Part shown: in pieces, positions 33,922 to 44,000 of the stretch
How positions within the stretch are numbered: the stretch's first letter is position 1
Layout of the letters: each line of letters starts with the position of its first letter
DNA from: Mesorhabditis belari
Taxonomy: Eukaryota > Nematoda > Chromadorea > Rhabditida > Rhabditidae
DNA: 64,000 nucleotides
Direction: 5' to 3'
Assembly: GCA_958450365.1 (NCBI GenBank)
Contig: CAUEEP010000724.1
Coordinates: 1,583,501 to 1,647,500 of the forward strand
Notes under the pieces: generated by a model
What the model was told of the DNA's origin: nothing
What the model saw: the letters and a program-made list of their open reading frames with translations, nothing else
Database searches by the model: none
Translations under genes and position numbers: made by a program

Positions 33922-35417
33922 TTTTGTGGTTTCTAAAAGTGAAACATTAAAAGTTCATTGAAAACACAGAAAAAAAAGCAAACAAATCAAAGAAAATTTC
34001 CTCAATTTGTAAAAGATTTGCCTTTGATAAAGATATTCAATTAATAAATTGAAGTTCAATGTATTGGGTAAAAATCATGGATTTAAACTTTGTGGCTTCA
34101 TTTAGATTTTATGGAATAAAATAAAAATTGGGGGTGGGCTAATTTCCGCAATTTTTTTTGCGCAACTCGCCATAACTTTCTTCTAAATCGACCAATCTTT
34201 ATGATTTTTGTTTCATTTTATTGCACTTATTGAGATCTACAAAATGAAACCAAAATCATAAAGATTGATCGACTTAGAAGAAAGTTATGGCGAGTCATTG
34301 CCGTTTTTTGGTAATCGACTCCCCAGAGTTTTGAGAGAGTCCAATAGTCTCGAAACCTTTAAATTATCTGTAGATGATCTTGATCTTGAAGCTCTAGTGG
34401 ATCTCTAGTGGAGTGGATCATTGACGTTATCTGTGCTACCCATATATCACATATTATATCGTATTGTTTTTTATCCGCCCTTTTCATGTTATGTGTATGA
34501 ATTCATGTGTTTTAATCTTAAATTTAATCTTAAATCTAGCGCACTTTGTCTCCGGTTCTGAATAAAGTATCTATATAATCTCTTGGTAGAAAACTGGTGT
34601 AACTGCAGTAAATTTACCAAGTAGCTGAATAAAACCGATGAAAAATTGAAGAAAAGCTGGCTTTAAAGAAAAGAAAACTTTTATAGAAGAAATCTAGATA
34701 CAACAAAACAATAACTGAGTATCTTTATCAGTATTTCATTTGCTTTTTTCTAGCAAAAATTAAACACAAAACGGGGTAGGCTAATTGCCGCAATTTTTTT
34801 TTTGCGCAACTCGCCATAACTTTCTTCTAAGTCGGTCAATCTTTATGATTTTGGTTTAATTTTGTAGATCTCAATAAGTGCAATAAAATGAAACCAAAAT
34901 CATAAAGATTGGTCGACTTAGAAGAAAGTTATGGCAAGTTGCGCAAACGACCTAGTTGCGCAAATGACCCTATTGCGCAAAAAAAACTAGCCTACCCCTT
35001 TTATGGAATAAAATAAAAGTTAATTTTCACACAGGCTTAGAGAAGTTCTTTTGTTGTGTGAAAACTTGAGAGAACCTAGATTTTGAACGAGTGAAGATTT
35101 TTAAGTCATAATTAGCAACACAACCAAACAATTGACGTTCAACCAAAAAGGCATTTATTTGGCGAAAAGCCAAGAAATAAGAGTCCCACTTCGATGGTCG
35201 ATACCATACCCGATTGCCAAGAGAACATTTTTAGAAGCCACCTTTTTCTTATTCTTGTTTTCTTCAAGTTTTCTACCGTTTTACTCTATTTTTTAATCAC
35301 TTTTCATTGTAAAAAATAATCTAAATTTTAGCCAAACCTGGATATTGAGCACAGAAAGAGAATAAAAAGATAGCAGTACTTGAAACTTCTCCGAAAAAGC
35401 TCAACTTAACTCTCAAA
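33922..35417. other. Divergent promoter region DMAP1 / RPS20
   Basis: Spacer between two divergently transcribed genes. It is mostly occupied by the repeat at 34127-34998. The 400 bp before RPS20 contain pyrimidine-rich DNA and no exon I can support. Confidence 0.6.
34127..34998. mobile_element. Permuted repeat family C, copy 2 (P-R-L-P), 20-bp TSD
   Basis: An 872-bp element flanked by the perfect direct repeat TTTTATGGAATAAAATAAAA (34107-34126 and 34999-35018). The ends are GGGGTGGGCTAATTTCCGCA and, inverted, GGGGTAGGCTAGTTTTTTTT. A palindromic block P stands at both ends; in minus orientation the middle is R then L, the reverse order of the copy at 20216-20925. No reading frame of note. 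Confidence 0.85.
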
Positions 35418-38400
35418 ATGGTGAGTCGATGAGATTTTTTTACCTTTTATGAATAATTATCGAATAAACAATGAAACTGGTGATAAATAAAGCCAATTGA
35501 GCTGTTTCTACAGGAAACTATTACTGTAAAAGATTCTTCATGTAAAAAGTTAGTTAAATAAGTCAACCTTTAACTGTCACTGGTCTTGAATTTGATTGTT
35601 TTTGATATTTTGGAATGGAAAGATCAATTTGAATTATTTAAAACTGCTTCTAGTTTTCAATTTTCGTCAAAACTATGGGTTTGGCTTTTGTAATTTGATC
35701 TATTTAGACTAAACTAAATTCTATTTAGACTATAACCCAATCCTTAGTTGAATACCTAGATAAATGTCTTATTTTATATATCTAATGATAAATGTCTTAA
35801 ACCAATCAATTTTCTAGGCCGGTGTTCCTTACAAAACTGACAAGCCTCTCGCTGATGCCACCGAGCATCGCATCCGCATTACTCTCACCTCGCAAAACGT
35901 GGTCGCACTCGAGAAAGGTTTGTACTAGATATGGGCCTCGAATCAAATCACCGATTCGATTCGATTCGACTTTAATAATCGAATGAATTTGATTTGATTC
36001 GATTATTAAAGACGATTTAGAAAACTTGAATCGGTTCGATTCGACCAAAAACTATTCGATGCCCATTTACATCAAAACTTATTATTGAAAAGATCTTGGA
36101 TCTGCTTATCCGCCAAAGTTAGTGCAAAATAGAAAAATGGATTACGGCAGAAAATAACTACAAATACTGTAAAAACTCTAATAGAGCGCCTCCCTCATAA
36201 TTGATGGGGTATTGCCGCGTAGTTACGCCATAGTAACGGGCGTACAGTCGCGTAGTCTAACTTTGAACGTCCGATTCTCTGCGCTGCTTTATGCTACAGT
36301 GTGCTACATGGGATCAAATGATAGCCCTTGAAATCCAGTATTTTTTAGTACCAAAAGTGGAACTGGGGAAAATCTAGAAGCTGGGAAATACCATAAATAC
36401 TCTAATAGAGCGCCTCCCTCATAATTGATGGGGTATTGCCGCGTAGTCTGACTTTACACTCTTCGTTTTCCGCGCTGCTTTATGCTATAGTGTGCTACAT
36501 AATATCAAATGATAGCCCTTGAAATCTAGTATTTTTTAGTACCAAAAGTGGAATTGGGGAAAATCTAGAAGCTGAGGAAAAAAAACGATATTCTAAAAAG
36601 AAGTTAGACTACGCGACTGTACGAGGGGTAGTGGCGTTCTATGATTTACGCAGTTCAATTAGAGTATTTACGGTAGTTCAATTTATCTGTGATTCCTATT
36701 TGGCACTAATTTGGCAGAAAGTAAGTTTGGATATTGAAACAAGATATTGAATTCGAAAGTACACAATAACTGGTTTGACACTGTCATACAATTTATTGAA
36801 AACTCTAAAATCTGAATTTACTATAAGAAATGATTACATTAGACATGGATTTTGGGGAAAACGAATCAGTTCCACGTTTTAGCAAATAGCTCTTGTTTTC
36901 TTGCATTGCTTGCTGCTATTTTGATAGCATTGCTATTTTGCTAGCATTGCTATTCTAGAAAACACGAGCTGTTTGCTAAAACGTGGGACTGACTCGTTTT
37001 CTACAAAAACCCCATGTATACTTTAAACTCAAATTCACCAATTCACCAAAACAAAACAAGACCAGAGACATTTTTCATATCATTTCAGTGTGCGCTCAAC
37101 TCATCAAGGGTGCCAAGGACAAGGAGGTATGTCATTGTTTTATTTCTTTTCATTCATTTATTTTTTTTGCTGAATATCTTGTAAATTGTATAGATATTTA
37201 ATTAAATAGATATTTAATTAAATAGATATTCAATTCAATAGATATTTAATTCAATAGATATTTAATTCAATAGATATTTAATTCAATAGATATTCAATTA
37301 AATAGATATTCAATTAAATAGATATTTCAATTAAATAGATATTCAATTCAATAGATATTTAATTAAATAGATATTCAATTAAATAGATATTCAATTCAAT
37401 AGATATTTAATTAAATAGATATTCAATTAAATAGATATTCAATTCAATAGATATTCAATTAAATAGATATTCAATTCAATAGATATTCATAATGATATTC
37501 AGTCAATTTTTTAAAATCAATCTTTTAAAATAAATCTTTTTCTAGCTCATCGTGAAGGGCCCCATCTACATGCCGACCAAGACTCTCCGTATTACCACCC
37601 GTAAAACCCCTTGCGGAGAAGGCTCAAAGACTTGGGATCGTTATCAGGTTTGTGAAAAAAACAAACTGGAAATTTATTATACTACAAGCTGAAGCTTGGA
37701 AATTTATTATATTATACTTTATGCCCAAAATCTGTAAACACATCCTATCTGGCGCACTCAATTCACCCTTTTTCTCGCAGTAACGGCTTGTTGTCGCAAG
37801 AAAAGTGAAGAATCGAGTGCATCAAAAAGGGTGTGTTTACAAATTAGAGCACAAAATACACTCCGCAAATCACTTACAGTGAGCCAAAAATGTTTTGAGT
37901 TTAAGATACAAATAAATGACGGTATACAGAATTATGAGTGCCATGTATGGCCTTAAAACGTGACCCATGATCCCACTTCTATAGAATACACTGGAAACAG
38001 TAATCAGTAATCAGTACGGTAGTCATTCTTTGTCCCCAGTGCACCAGAAACTATGCGTTTCACTTTTTGAGCTCAACGCATAGCTCGGGGGAAACGTTAA
38101 CTACGGGATTTCATGGAAAATATCTCAAGATTGATTCTAAAGGATGTCAATTTTCTGTAAACTATTGTAATCCCGTCTCTAGCTTTTAACAAATCGACCA
38201 TTTTCTAATCCTGTTCTGATCCTGTTCACGAAATATATTTAAAGATTGAAAGATAAAAAAGTAGATAGATAGATAGAGTAGATAGAGTAGATAGAGACAA
38301 AGTAGATAGAGACAAGGCAAGATTACTGTAGTCGAGAAAGGAGACAAGATTACGACAAGACAAGATTACTGTAGTCGAGAAAGGAGGCAATATTGCGACA

Positions 38401-38985
38401 AGACAAGATTACTGTAGTCGAGGAAGGAGACAAGATTACGACAAGACAAGATTACTGTAGTCGAGGAAGGAGACAAGATTACGACAAGACAAGATTACTG
38501 TAGTCGAGAAAGGAGGCAATATTGCGACAAGACAAGATTACTGTAGTCGAGAAAGGAGGCAATATTGCGACAAGACAAGATTACTGTAGTCGAGGAAGGA
38601 GACAAGATTACGACAAGACAAGATTACTGTAGTCGAGGAAGGAGACAAGATTACGACAAGACAAGATTACGACAAGACAAGATTACTGTAGTCGAGAAAG
38701 GAGGCAATATTGCGACAAGACAAGATTACTGTAGTCGGGAAAGGAGACGTTTTAGAAAAAGTGCTATTTAAGAGGAATTCATGATAACTTACGAATCCAG
38801 TTCCTCATTTTCAGATGCGTGTACACAAGCGCCTTATCAACTTGCACTCGCCTTCTGATGTGCTCCGTCAAATTACCTCAATCTCGATTGAACCAGGAGT
38901 TGATGTGGAGGTGAGTCAGATAGTGAAAAAGTGAATACTGAAATACTGACATTTTTTTCAGGTCACCATTGCCGACCAGCAGTAA
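35418..38985 (+). CDS. rps-20: Small ribosomal subunit protein uS10 (RPS20)
   Basis: uS10 is a core protein of the head of the 40S ribosomal subunit. Exons: 35418-35420, 35818-35917, 37089-37126, 37546-37647, 38815-38910, 38962-38985. They give 120 aa against 119 in human. The sequence is close to the family throughout: [69 protein letters not shown] and [19 protein letters not shown]. The first coding exon is only the ATG, directly followed by GTGAGT. An AATAAA lies at 39053. The introns hold minisatellites and TIR elements. Confidence 0.97.
36165..36675. repeat. TIR element family D (AATAGAGCGCC), copy 1
   Basis: The left end, AAACTCTAATAGAGCGCCTC, faces the right end TTAGAGTATTTACGGTA. 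The internal segment TAATTGATGGGGTATTGCCG is tandemly repeated. RPS20 intron 2. Relatives lie at 45452-45771, 51104-51375 and perhaps 60130-60945. Confidence 0.7.
36868..36992. repeat. Short hairpin element
   Basis: Arms TCCACGTTTTAGCAAATAGC and the inverse at 36968-36988 enclose TTGCTAGCATTGC repeats. RPS20 intron 2. Confidence 0.7.
37187..37492. repeat. Minisatellite ATAGATATTCAATTAA
   Basis: About twenty 15-16 bp units alternating ATAGATATTTAATTCA and ATAGATATTCAATTAA, filling RPS20 intron 3. Confidence 0.9.
37728..37855. repeat. Hairpin element (CTGTAAACACATCC ends)
   Basis: Inverted arms CTGTAAACACATCCTATCTG and GTGTGTTTACA. A related element lies at 9058-9160 in FIG4 intron 12. Confidence 0.6.
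38285..38750. repeat. Minisatellite, about 43-bp unit
   Basis: Roughly ten units of ACAAGACAAGATTACTGTAG plus TCGAGAAAGGAGGCAATATTG or TCGAGGAAGGAGACAAGATTA variants. The mixed order of the two variants suggests unequal exchange. RPS20 intron 4. Confidence 0.9.
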
Positions 38986-39863
38986 AAGAAAATGCGGGTT
39001 GTGTCAACGAAGGTGACATTTATTGTTTCGGCTTTGTTGTTGATTTCCGGCCAATAAAGAGTTTGTTTTCTGTGTAGCATCTCATCAACATTGTAACAAA
39101 ACCATAAACACTTGGGGAAACTTACTGTACTTTATTACAAGCTACTGTACTTCATTACAAGCTACTGTAATTGTAATAATTTGTTTTCTTTTAACATTTT
39201 ACAAGCTTGAACACGGTCTTGAGTAGAAATCGAGTCATTTTAGGCTGAAAGACTAACGATTGAGCCACAATTGAGCCGTACAGCTGTTTGATCTTTGCTA
39301 TTTCCACAAAAAAAAGATAATTCAAAGCTAACTCTCAGTCAAAGTTAGTGCAAAATAAAAAACGGATTACGGAAGAATCAGCTTGTCTGTGTTTTCTATT
39401 TGACACTAACTTTTTGTGATTTCTAATGAATTAATTGAATATTTTTAACCGTTTACTTATGGTAAATCACAATATTTAAGCGGGAAAATTCAAAAAACAT
39501 TTCGTTTTCTTCTTTTTGGTTGCGTTTTTGTGCCTTTTCCCCAAATTTCCACGTTTTCTTACATAATTGGAACATAACTTTGCAAAAGTTCAAAGATTAC
39601 ATTGCTTATCTTTCTTTTACGGCAAAAGTTGCATAGAAGTGTCGAAAATTTGACCCTCCCGCAGTTCTTTTTGGCAACTCTGACCCGTTTATACGTGTTT
39701 GTTTCATTCTCTTTCCCGCCTTCGCCTTTCTTTCTCTCACCGGCCAGATAAAAGCACGCCTTGTGTAGTTGTTGAGTCAAGATATTTATCCACCTTGGTA
39801 TTCCCGATCTATTCTATTGCTATGCTCTCGCATTTCGCTAATCTGTCACTTTCTAGTGTTAAC
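38986..39863. other. Spacer between RPS20 and RNF146-like gene
   Basis: Contains the RPS20 AATAAA (39053) and AT-rich sequence. A pyrimidine-rich TTTCTAG acceptor ends at 39856 just before the next ATG. No other exon was supported. Confidence 0.6.
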
Positions 39864-42401
39864 ATGGCCGACGAGTGCCCTGTGTGCACGCTCAAGATGA
39901 TAATGCCGACAGCGGTGAATGGATGTGGACACAAATTTTGTTTTTTGTGCATCAAAGGTTTGTTTTCATTGGAAGTTTTGATTTGTGCATTAAAATTCTT
40001 GAATCTTTTGACTAAACCTTAAATTTGTTCATGGGCAGGTGCTATAGTAGTTGGGGGGTCAAATTTTTTTCGCCGGATAAGCTAATTTTTTGTACCCAGG
40101 GGTTTGCCTATGCTGAATTGATTGATGATATTCTCACACAACATTTCGCAACTTTTAACAGCATTCAAGTCTACTTACAAATGAAATTAGCGTCATTGGA
40201 AAAACGAGTTTCGACCTGTCAGGGAAGTTCTATAAAAAGCACAAGAAGCAAATGCATGCGCGAATTCATTTCCTGAACCCAATTAACGTCGTCTGCTTTC
40301 AGAATGGTCGTTAAAAGTTGCGAAATGTTGTGTGAAACCATCACCAATCAATTCAGCATAGTCAAAAACTCCTGGGTGCAAAAAATTAGCTCATCTGGCG
40401 AAAAAAAATTTTTGCGTAATCTTTTATAGGAAACTTTCTCGTGTATTGACGTTGCAGTAAAAAAATAGTGGTGCTCTCTACAAAAAGCTGCTTGCTTTTA
40501 GACTATAGTTCTTATAGATGTTGCTCAAAAAACTAATAATCTTTTTCAAAACTTTTTATTTCTTTTATTTACAGGTGTCGCACTGGAAAATGCGGGAGAA
40601 TCGTTGTGCCCGATGTGTCGTGGACCAGTCGACATTAATCAATTCAGGAAAGTCATCGATCCATCTCTTCAACTTACAATGCGCGATCCAGAGGACTCAA
40701 CCACCGATCATCCACCAGTAAAAAAAGGTTTTTTCGCTGAATTTTTTTCTGTACCAAATTTTTCTTTGTAGTCAAAAAAGAGCCCGTCGATCCAGGCGAT
40801 TTGCAACAACAACAGCAAACGTCGAAGGCCTCTAATGGTTGGTATTGGAGTGATGTAAAATTGGCATGCAATAGTATTTTTAGTAAAGGTCAAGGCAGAA
40901 CCGGTGGATCCAGATGATGTGCAACAACAGACACAGACGCAATCACAAACAGAAAAAGGTAAACATTTTTTAAAAATGCCTTGCTTATTTGTTTGTTTTA
41001 GGAAACGAGATGAACGCCAGCCAACAGCAAAAAGAGAGTGCGACATTTTGGGTCTACAAAGTAAGTTAATTTGTTTGGAGCTGGCATTAAATTTATTTTT
41101 TTAGGCTCGCGGGAATGGATGGTGGCGATATGATCCACGCACCGAAAAAGACATTAATGATGCGTGCCGTCTTGGAAAACAGAAATGTGAAGTGAGTGTT
41201 TTTTTTCTAACTTAACCACGAAATTGTAGTTTGAAAATTGCTGGGGATTTTTTTATTGAAATTAGTGGTTTTTTGATGAGTGATAACTGTTTTTTCAAAT
41301 TATTGAGTTGGGTAGTATGAAATGGTAACATCTTTGAATGAGCTTTTGAACAAAAACTAAACCATAACTTTTTCTCAAAATTTTTCTAGTAACAATTGAA
41401 GTTATGCTGATTATGCGCTAAAATTGGATTCCGATCTGATGCACAGTTTTTGAGAAATGGTAATGGATGTGCCAAAGGTCGGTTTTTGACTACCACGTAA
41501 CCTGGCGATGTCTGTAACAAAAATACTCGACTAGCATCCAGTCAAAACGGCTATTTATAAGATAATAAATCAAGTTCGATAATAAAAATTAAAGATTGAA
41601 AAAGACGTGTCTGAGTCCTGGGAATAGCATCCTCAAAAATATCTCGTGTATTCTCAAAAAGTGACAAGTTCTTATTCGAAAATTTTTATTTTGTTTATTT
41701 TGGTTAATTGTACAATCATGTTGGCTCAAACAGTTTTTGAATCTAGCAAGTTGTTGCAAATTTTTAGCGGTCTGGATTTTAAGGGGAAATTAGGCAAAAA
41801 TCGTCTTTTTAACATCTCCTCTCTCATTCCTCAGAAACTGTGCATCAGATCGGGGTGAAATTTTGGCGTATAATCAGCATAACTTCAATTGTTATTAGAA
41901 AAACTTTTGGTTTAGTTTTTGTTCAAAAGTTCGTCCGAAGACGCCGTCATTTCATAGTCTCCAATCCAATACATTCCAATAAAACGAGTTATTACATCTA
42001 AGATTCCAGGTCAACACATGCGGAATGACGTTTGTTATCGATTTCCAAGAAATGGTGAGGGTTTTGTGTTGCTTTTCAATTACTCATAGGCGGAGAGTTC
42101 GGTAAAAGAGGGTGCTCTCTCGAAAGCGGCTAAAAGAGGTATGGGGTCTCGAGCCCCTTCTGGGGTATTGATTCCTTGTGTGGGCCCTCGGTGGGCGGAG
42201 CCCGCCGCGGCCGAAAAGCTTTTGCACATATCTAGTTGGAGTTAAAAATTCCTCATTTACAAGAAAATTTCATTTTTCCTTTTCCAGGTCCAGTATCGCA
42301 AAGATACACCGGATGTGCAACGAGAAATCTCAAGGGCTGACGGTGAGCAGGATCTGACCAGAATGCAAATTCGGGGAATAGCCGGTGTTTCACCTCATTA
42401 A
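39864..42401 (+). CDS. RNF146-like RING-WWE E3 ubiquitin ligase
   Basis: RNF146 (Iduna) ubiquitinates poly(ADP-ribosyl)ated proteins; its WWE domain binds iso-ADP-ribose and switches on the RING. Exons: 39864-39957, 40575-40727, 40772-40837, 40884-40958, 41002-41060, 41105-41191, 42010-42054, 42288-42401. They give 230 aa. The RING spans residues 4-50: CPVCTLKM, NGCGHKFCFLCIK and LCPMCRGPVD, with C3HC4 spacing. The WWE spans about 140-200: FWVYKARGNGWWRYDPRTEK, CEVNTCGMTFVIDFQEMVQY and RKD. The end RGIAGVSPH parallels the RGIAG/KGVAG motif after the human WWE. Between the domains is a Gln-rich linker with two copies of V-K-x-E-P-V-D-P, a psi-K-x-E SUMO-type motif. TTCTAG lies 7 nt before the ATG; AATAAA is at 42563. 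The exon 2 donor at 40727 was chosen to keep the VKKEPVD frame. Confidence 0.92.
40050..40415. repeat. Hairpin element in RNF146-like intron 1
   Basis: Arms of about 150 bp (TTTTTTTCGCCGGATAAGCT to AACAGC, and the inverse at 40312-40415). It abuts GTGCTATAGTAGTTGGGGGG (40038), the end of the 33426-33811 family. Confidence 0.75.
41285..41965. repeat. Hairpin element in RNF146-like intron 6
   Basis: Arms of about 150 bp: 41300-41460 (GTAACAATTGAAGTTATGCT) and its inverse at 41830-41960, separated by AT-rich sequence. Confidence 0.75.
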
Positions 42402-42601
42402 AGCCTAATACGTCACAAATTTCTCTCATCAGTCCATTTGCCTTAAATTACGGGTTATTCCTGAGTCTTAGCTTTCTTATTGTTGTTATTGTTGTTAAAA
42501 ATAGCACTTTGTTCTTTCAACGCTTTATACATGTTCTTTTTGGTTTATTGCTTGATTTTCTAAATAAAATTTCCATTTTTTGAAGAAAGTACGTTTATAG
42601 T

Positions 42602-42742
42602 ATGCCGGCACTGGTTTGGATACATTTTGAAGCGCTGAGCGATATTCAGGCAAGATGCAAATATTGTGCGGCTGTTCTTACAGTGACAAATGGATCGACA
42701 AAGGTTTTGAAGGCTAAAAGTTGGCTTGAATTTGCTTTGTAG
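42602..42742 (+). pseudogene. BED-type zinc finger fragment, 46 aa
   Basis: The small frame has the start of a BED finger, VWIHFEALSDIQARCKYC, then AAVLTVTNGSTKVL. It shows the aromatic lead, the CxxC pair and the GST-x-x-L motif. The His pair that completes the zinc site is absent before the stop. TTATAG stands directly before the ATG. BED fingers occur in hAT transposases and domesticated chromatin proteins; with no partner exons found, a transposon fragment is the best reading. Confidence 0.6.
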
Positions 42743-43502
42743 CAACGGGAAATTACCTGTTTATTTTGACTTTGATTAACGGAAGAATGTTTAGAAATGG
42801 TTTAAAAACAGAAATGTGAATATTGTTCACGATTCCACGGAATTGTATATGCAAAAAAAATATTGAAATTGTTAAAAGTTTTAAATATAAAACTTTACAA
42901 ATCTTTCAAAAAGAATTTTCTAAAATTTCTAATTCTATTTGAGTGTTTCAATAAGCTTCCTGGTGCCTTAAACGGTAAAAGTAAAGTAAATAGAATCAGC
43001 TATGCTGTTCGGAATCAGCATAGCCGATTCTATAAGATCCCGTAGCTCTCGTATTAAGCTGGTGCCTTTCCCTATTTAGATTCAACGAAATAAATTACCT
43101 ACACTCATGGAGATGAGTCTTGGAAATTCGAAAAAAAACAAAATTTTTAGTATTATTTTTTTTACTCGAGCATTTTCAGAAGAACTTCCAATAATATTTA
43201 TTCTAAATTTTGCTTTGCATCACTTGAAAAAGATCGATTTCACGAATCTTTACTGGAAAGCTCAAAAAGTGAAAAAATGTGGTGGACAAAAGTCTTGGAA
43301 ATTTAACGGAGTAACACAAATGTTTTGAATGGCTGTCTGCTCGTGTCTGTCTGTCTGTCTGTCTGTCTGCCGGTCAACCGATAGACATGCGGTGACAATG
43401 ATGACTTAAACTAGACATTTTTGCCTTTTTGATTATTGAAAGTTTCTTCCGAAAATGCTCGAGTAAAAAAAAAACACGGCTTTTTTGCTTTTTTTTTCGA
43501 AT

Positions 43503-43890
43503 TTCCAAGACCTGAACATTTGCGCACCTTTTTTTGCTGGAAAAGGCCTTAGGAAAGGTCGTAGAGCTTCAAAAACGTTTTCATAGAAGGGAATCGTATG
43601 CGTAGATTCAGAATTTCGACAAATCAGACCTCGCTGACACGTCAAAGTTGGGCTAAAAGGCAAAAACTACGCAACTTAACGCTTTTCCGCAGTTTTTGCC
43701 TTTTAGCCCAACTTTGACGTGTCAGCGAGATCTGATTTGTCGAAATTCGGAATCTACGCATACGATTCCCTTATATGGAAATATTTTCGAAGCTCTACGA
43801 CCTTTCCTAAGGCCTTTTCCAGCAAAAAAAAAAGGTGCGCAAATGTCCAGGTGCGCAAAAAAAAGGTAGCATTTGTCCCACCCCCCTTTC
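43503..43890. repeat. Palindromic element family A, copy 2
   Basis: Same inverted repeat as 996-1401, centred near 43690. The left outer end (GGGGGTGGGACAAATG) is missing and the right end CATTTGTCCCACCCCC is kept. Confidence 0.85.
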
Positions 43891-44000
43891 GACTAATGAA
43901 TTGATCTAGCAGAACTTTTGTTTACGGAAATTTTAAGGAAAATAGTCAAATGGTTTCGTCTAAATTTCAATTTATTAGAAAAATGTTCAATTTAGGGTTT

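Larger units (their letters stand above)
42402..44000. other. Spacer with BED-finger ORF and palindrome A
   Basis: Contains the polyadenylation signal of the RNF146-like gene (42563), a BED-finger ORF (42602-42742), a TGTC microsatellite (43345-43370) and palindromic element A copy 2. Otherwise nothing was recognised. Confidence 0.6.

Noticed and set aside
42090..42235. GC-rich patch resembling a structured RNA
   Set aside because: Complementary stretches exist (for example GGGTCTCGAGCCCC), but no tRNA, snRNA or SL RNA pattern could be matched, and it lies in an RNF146-like gene intron.
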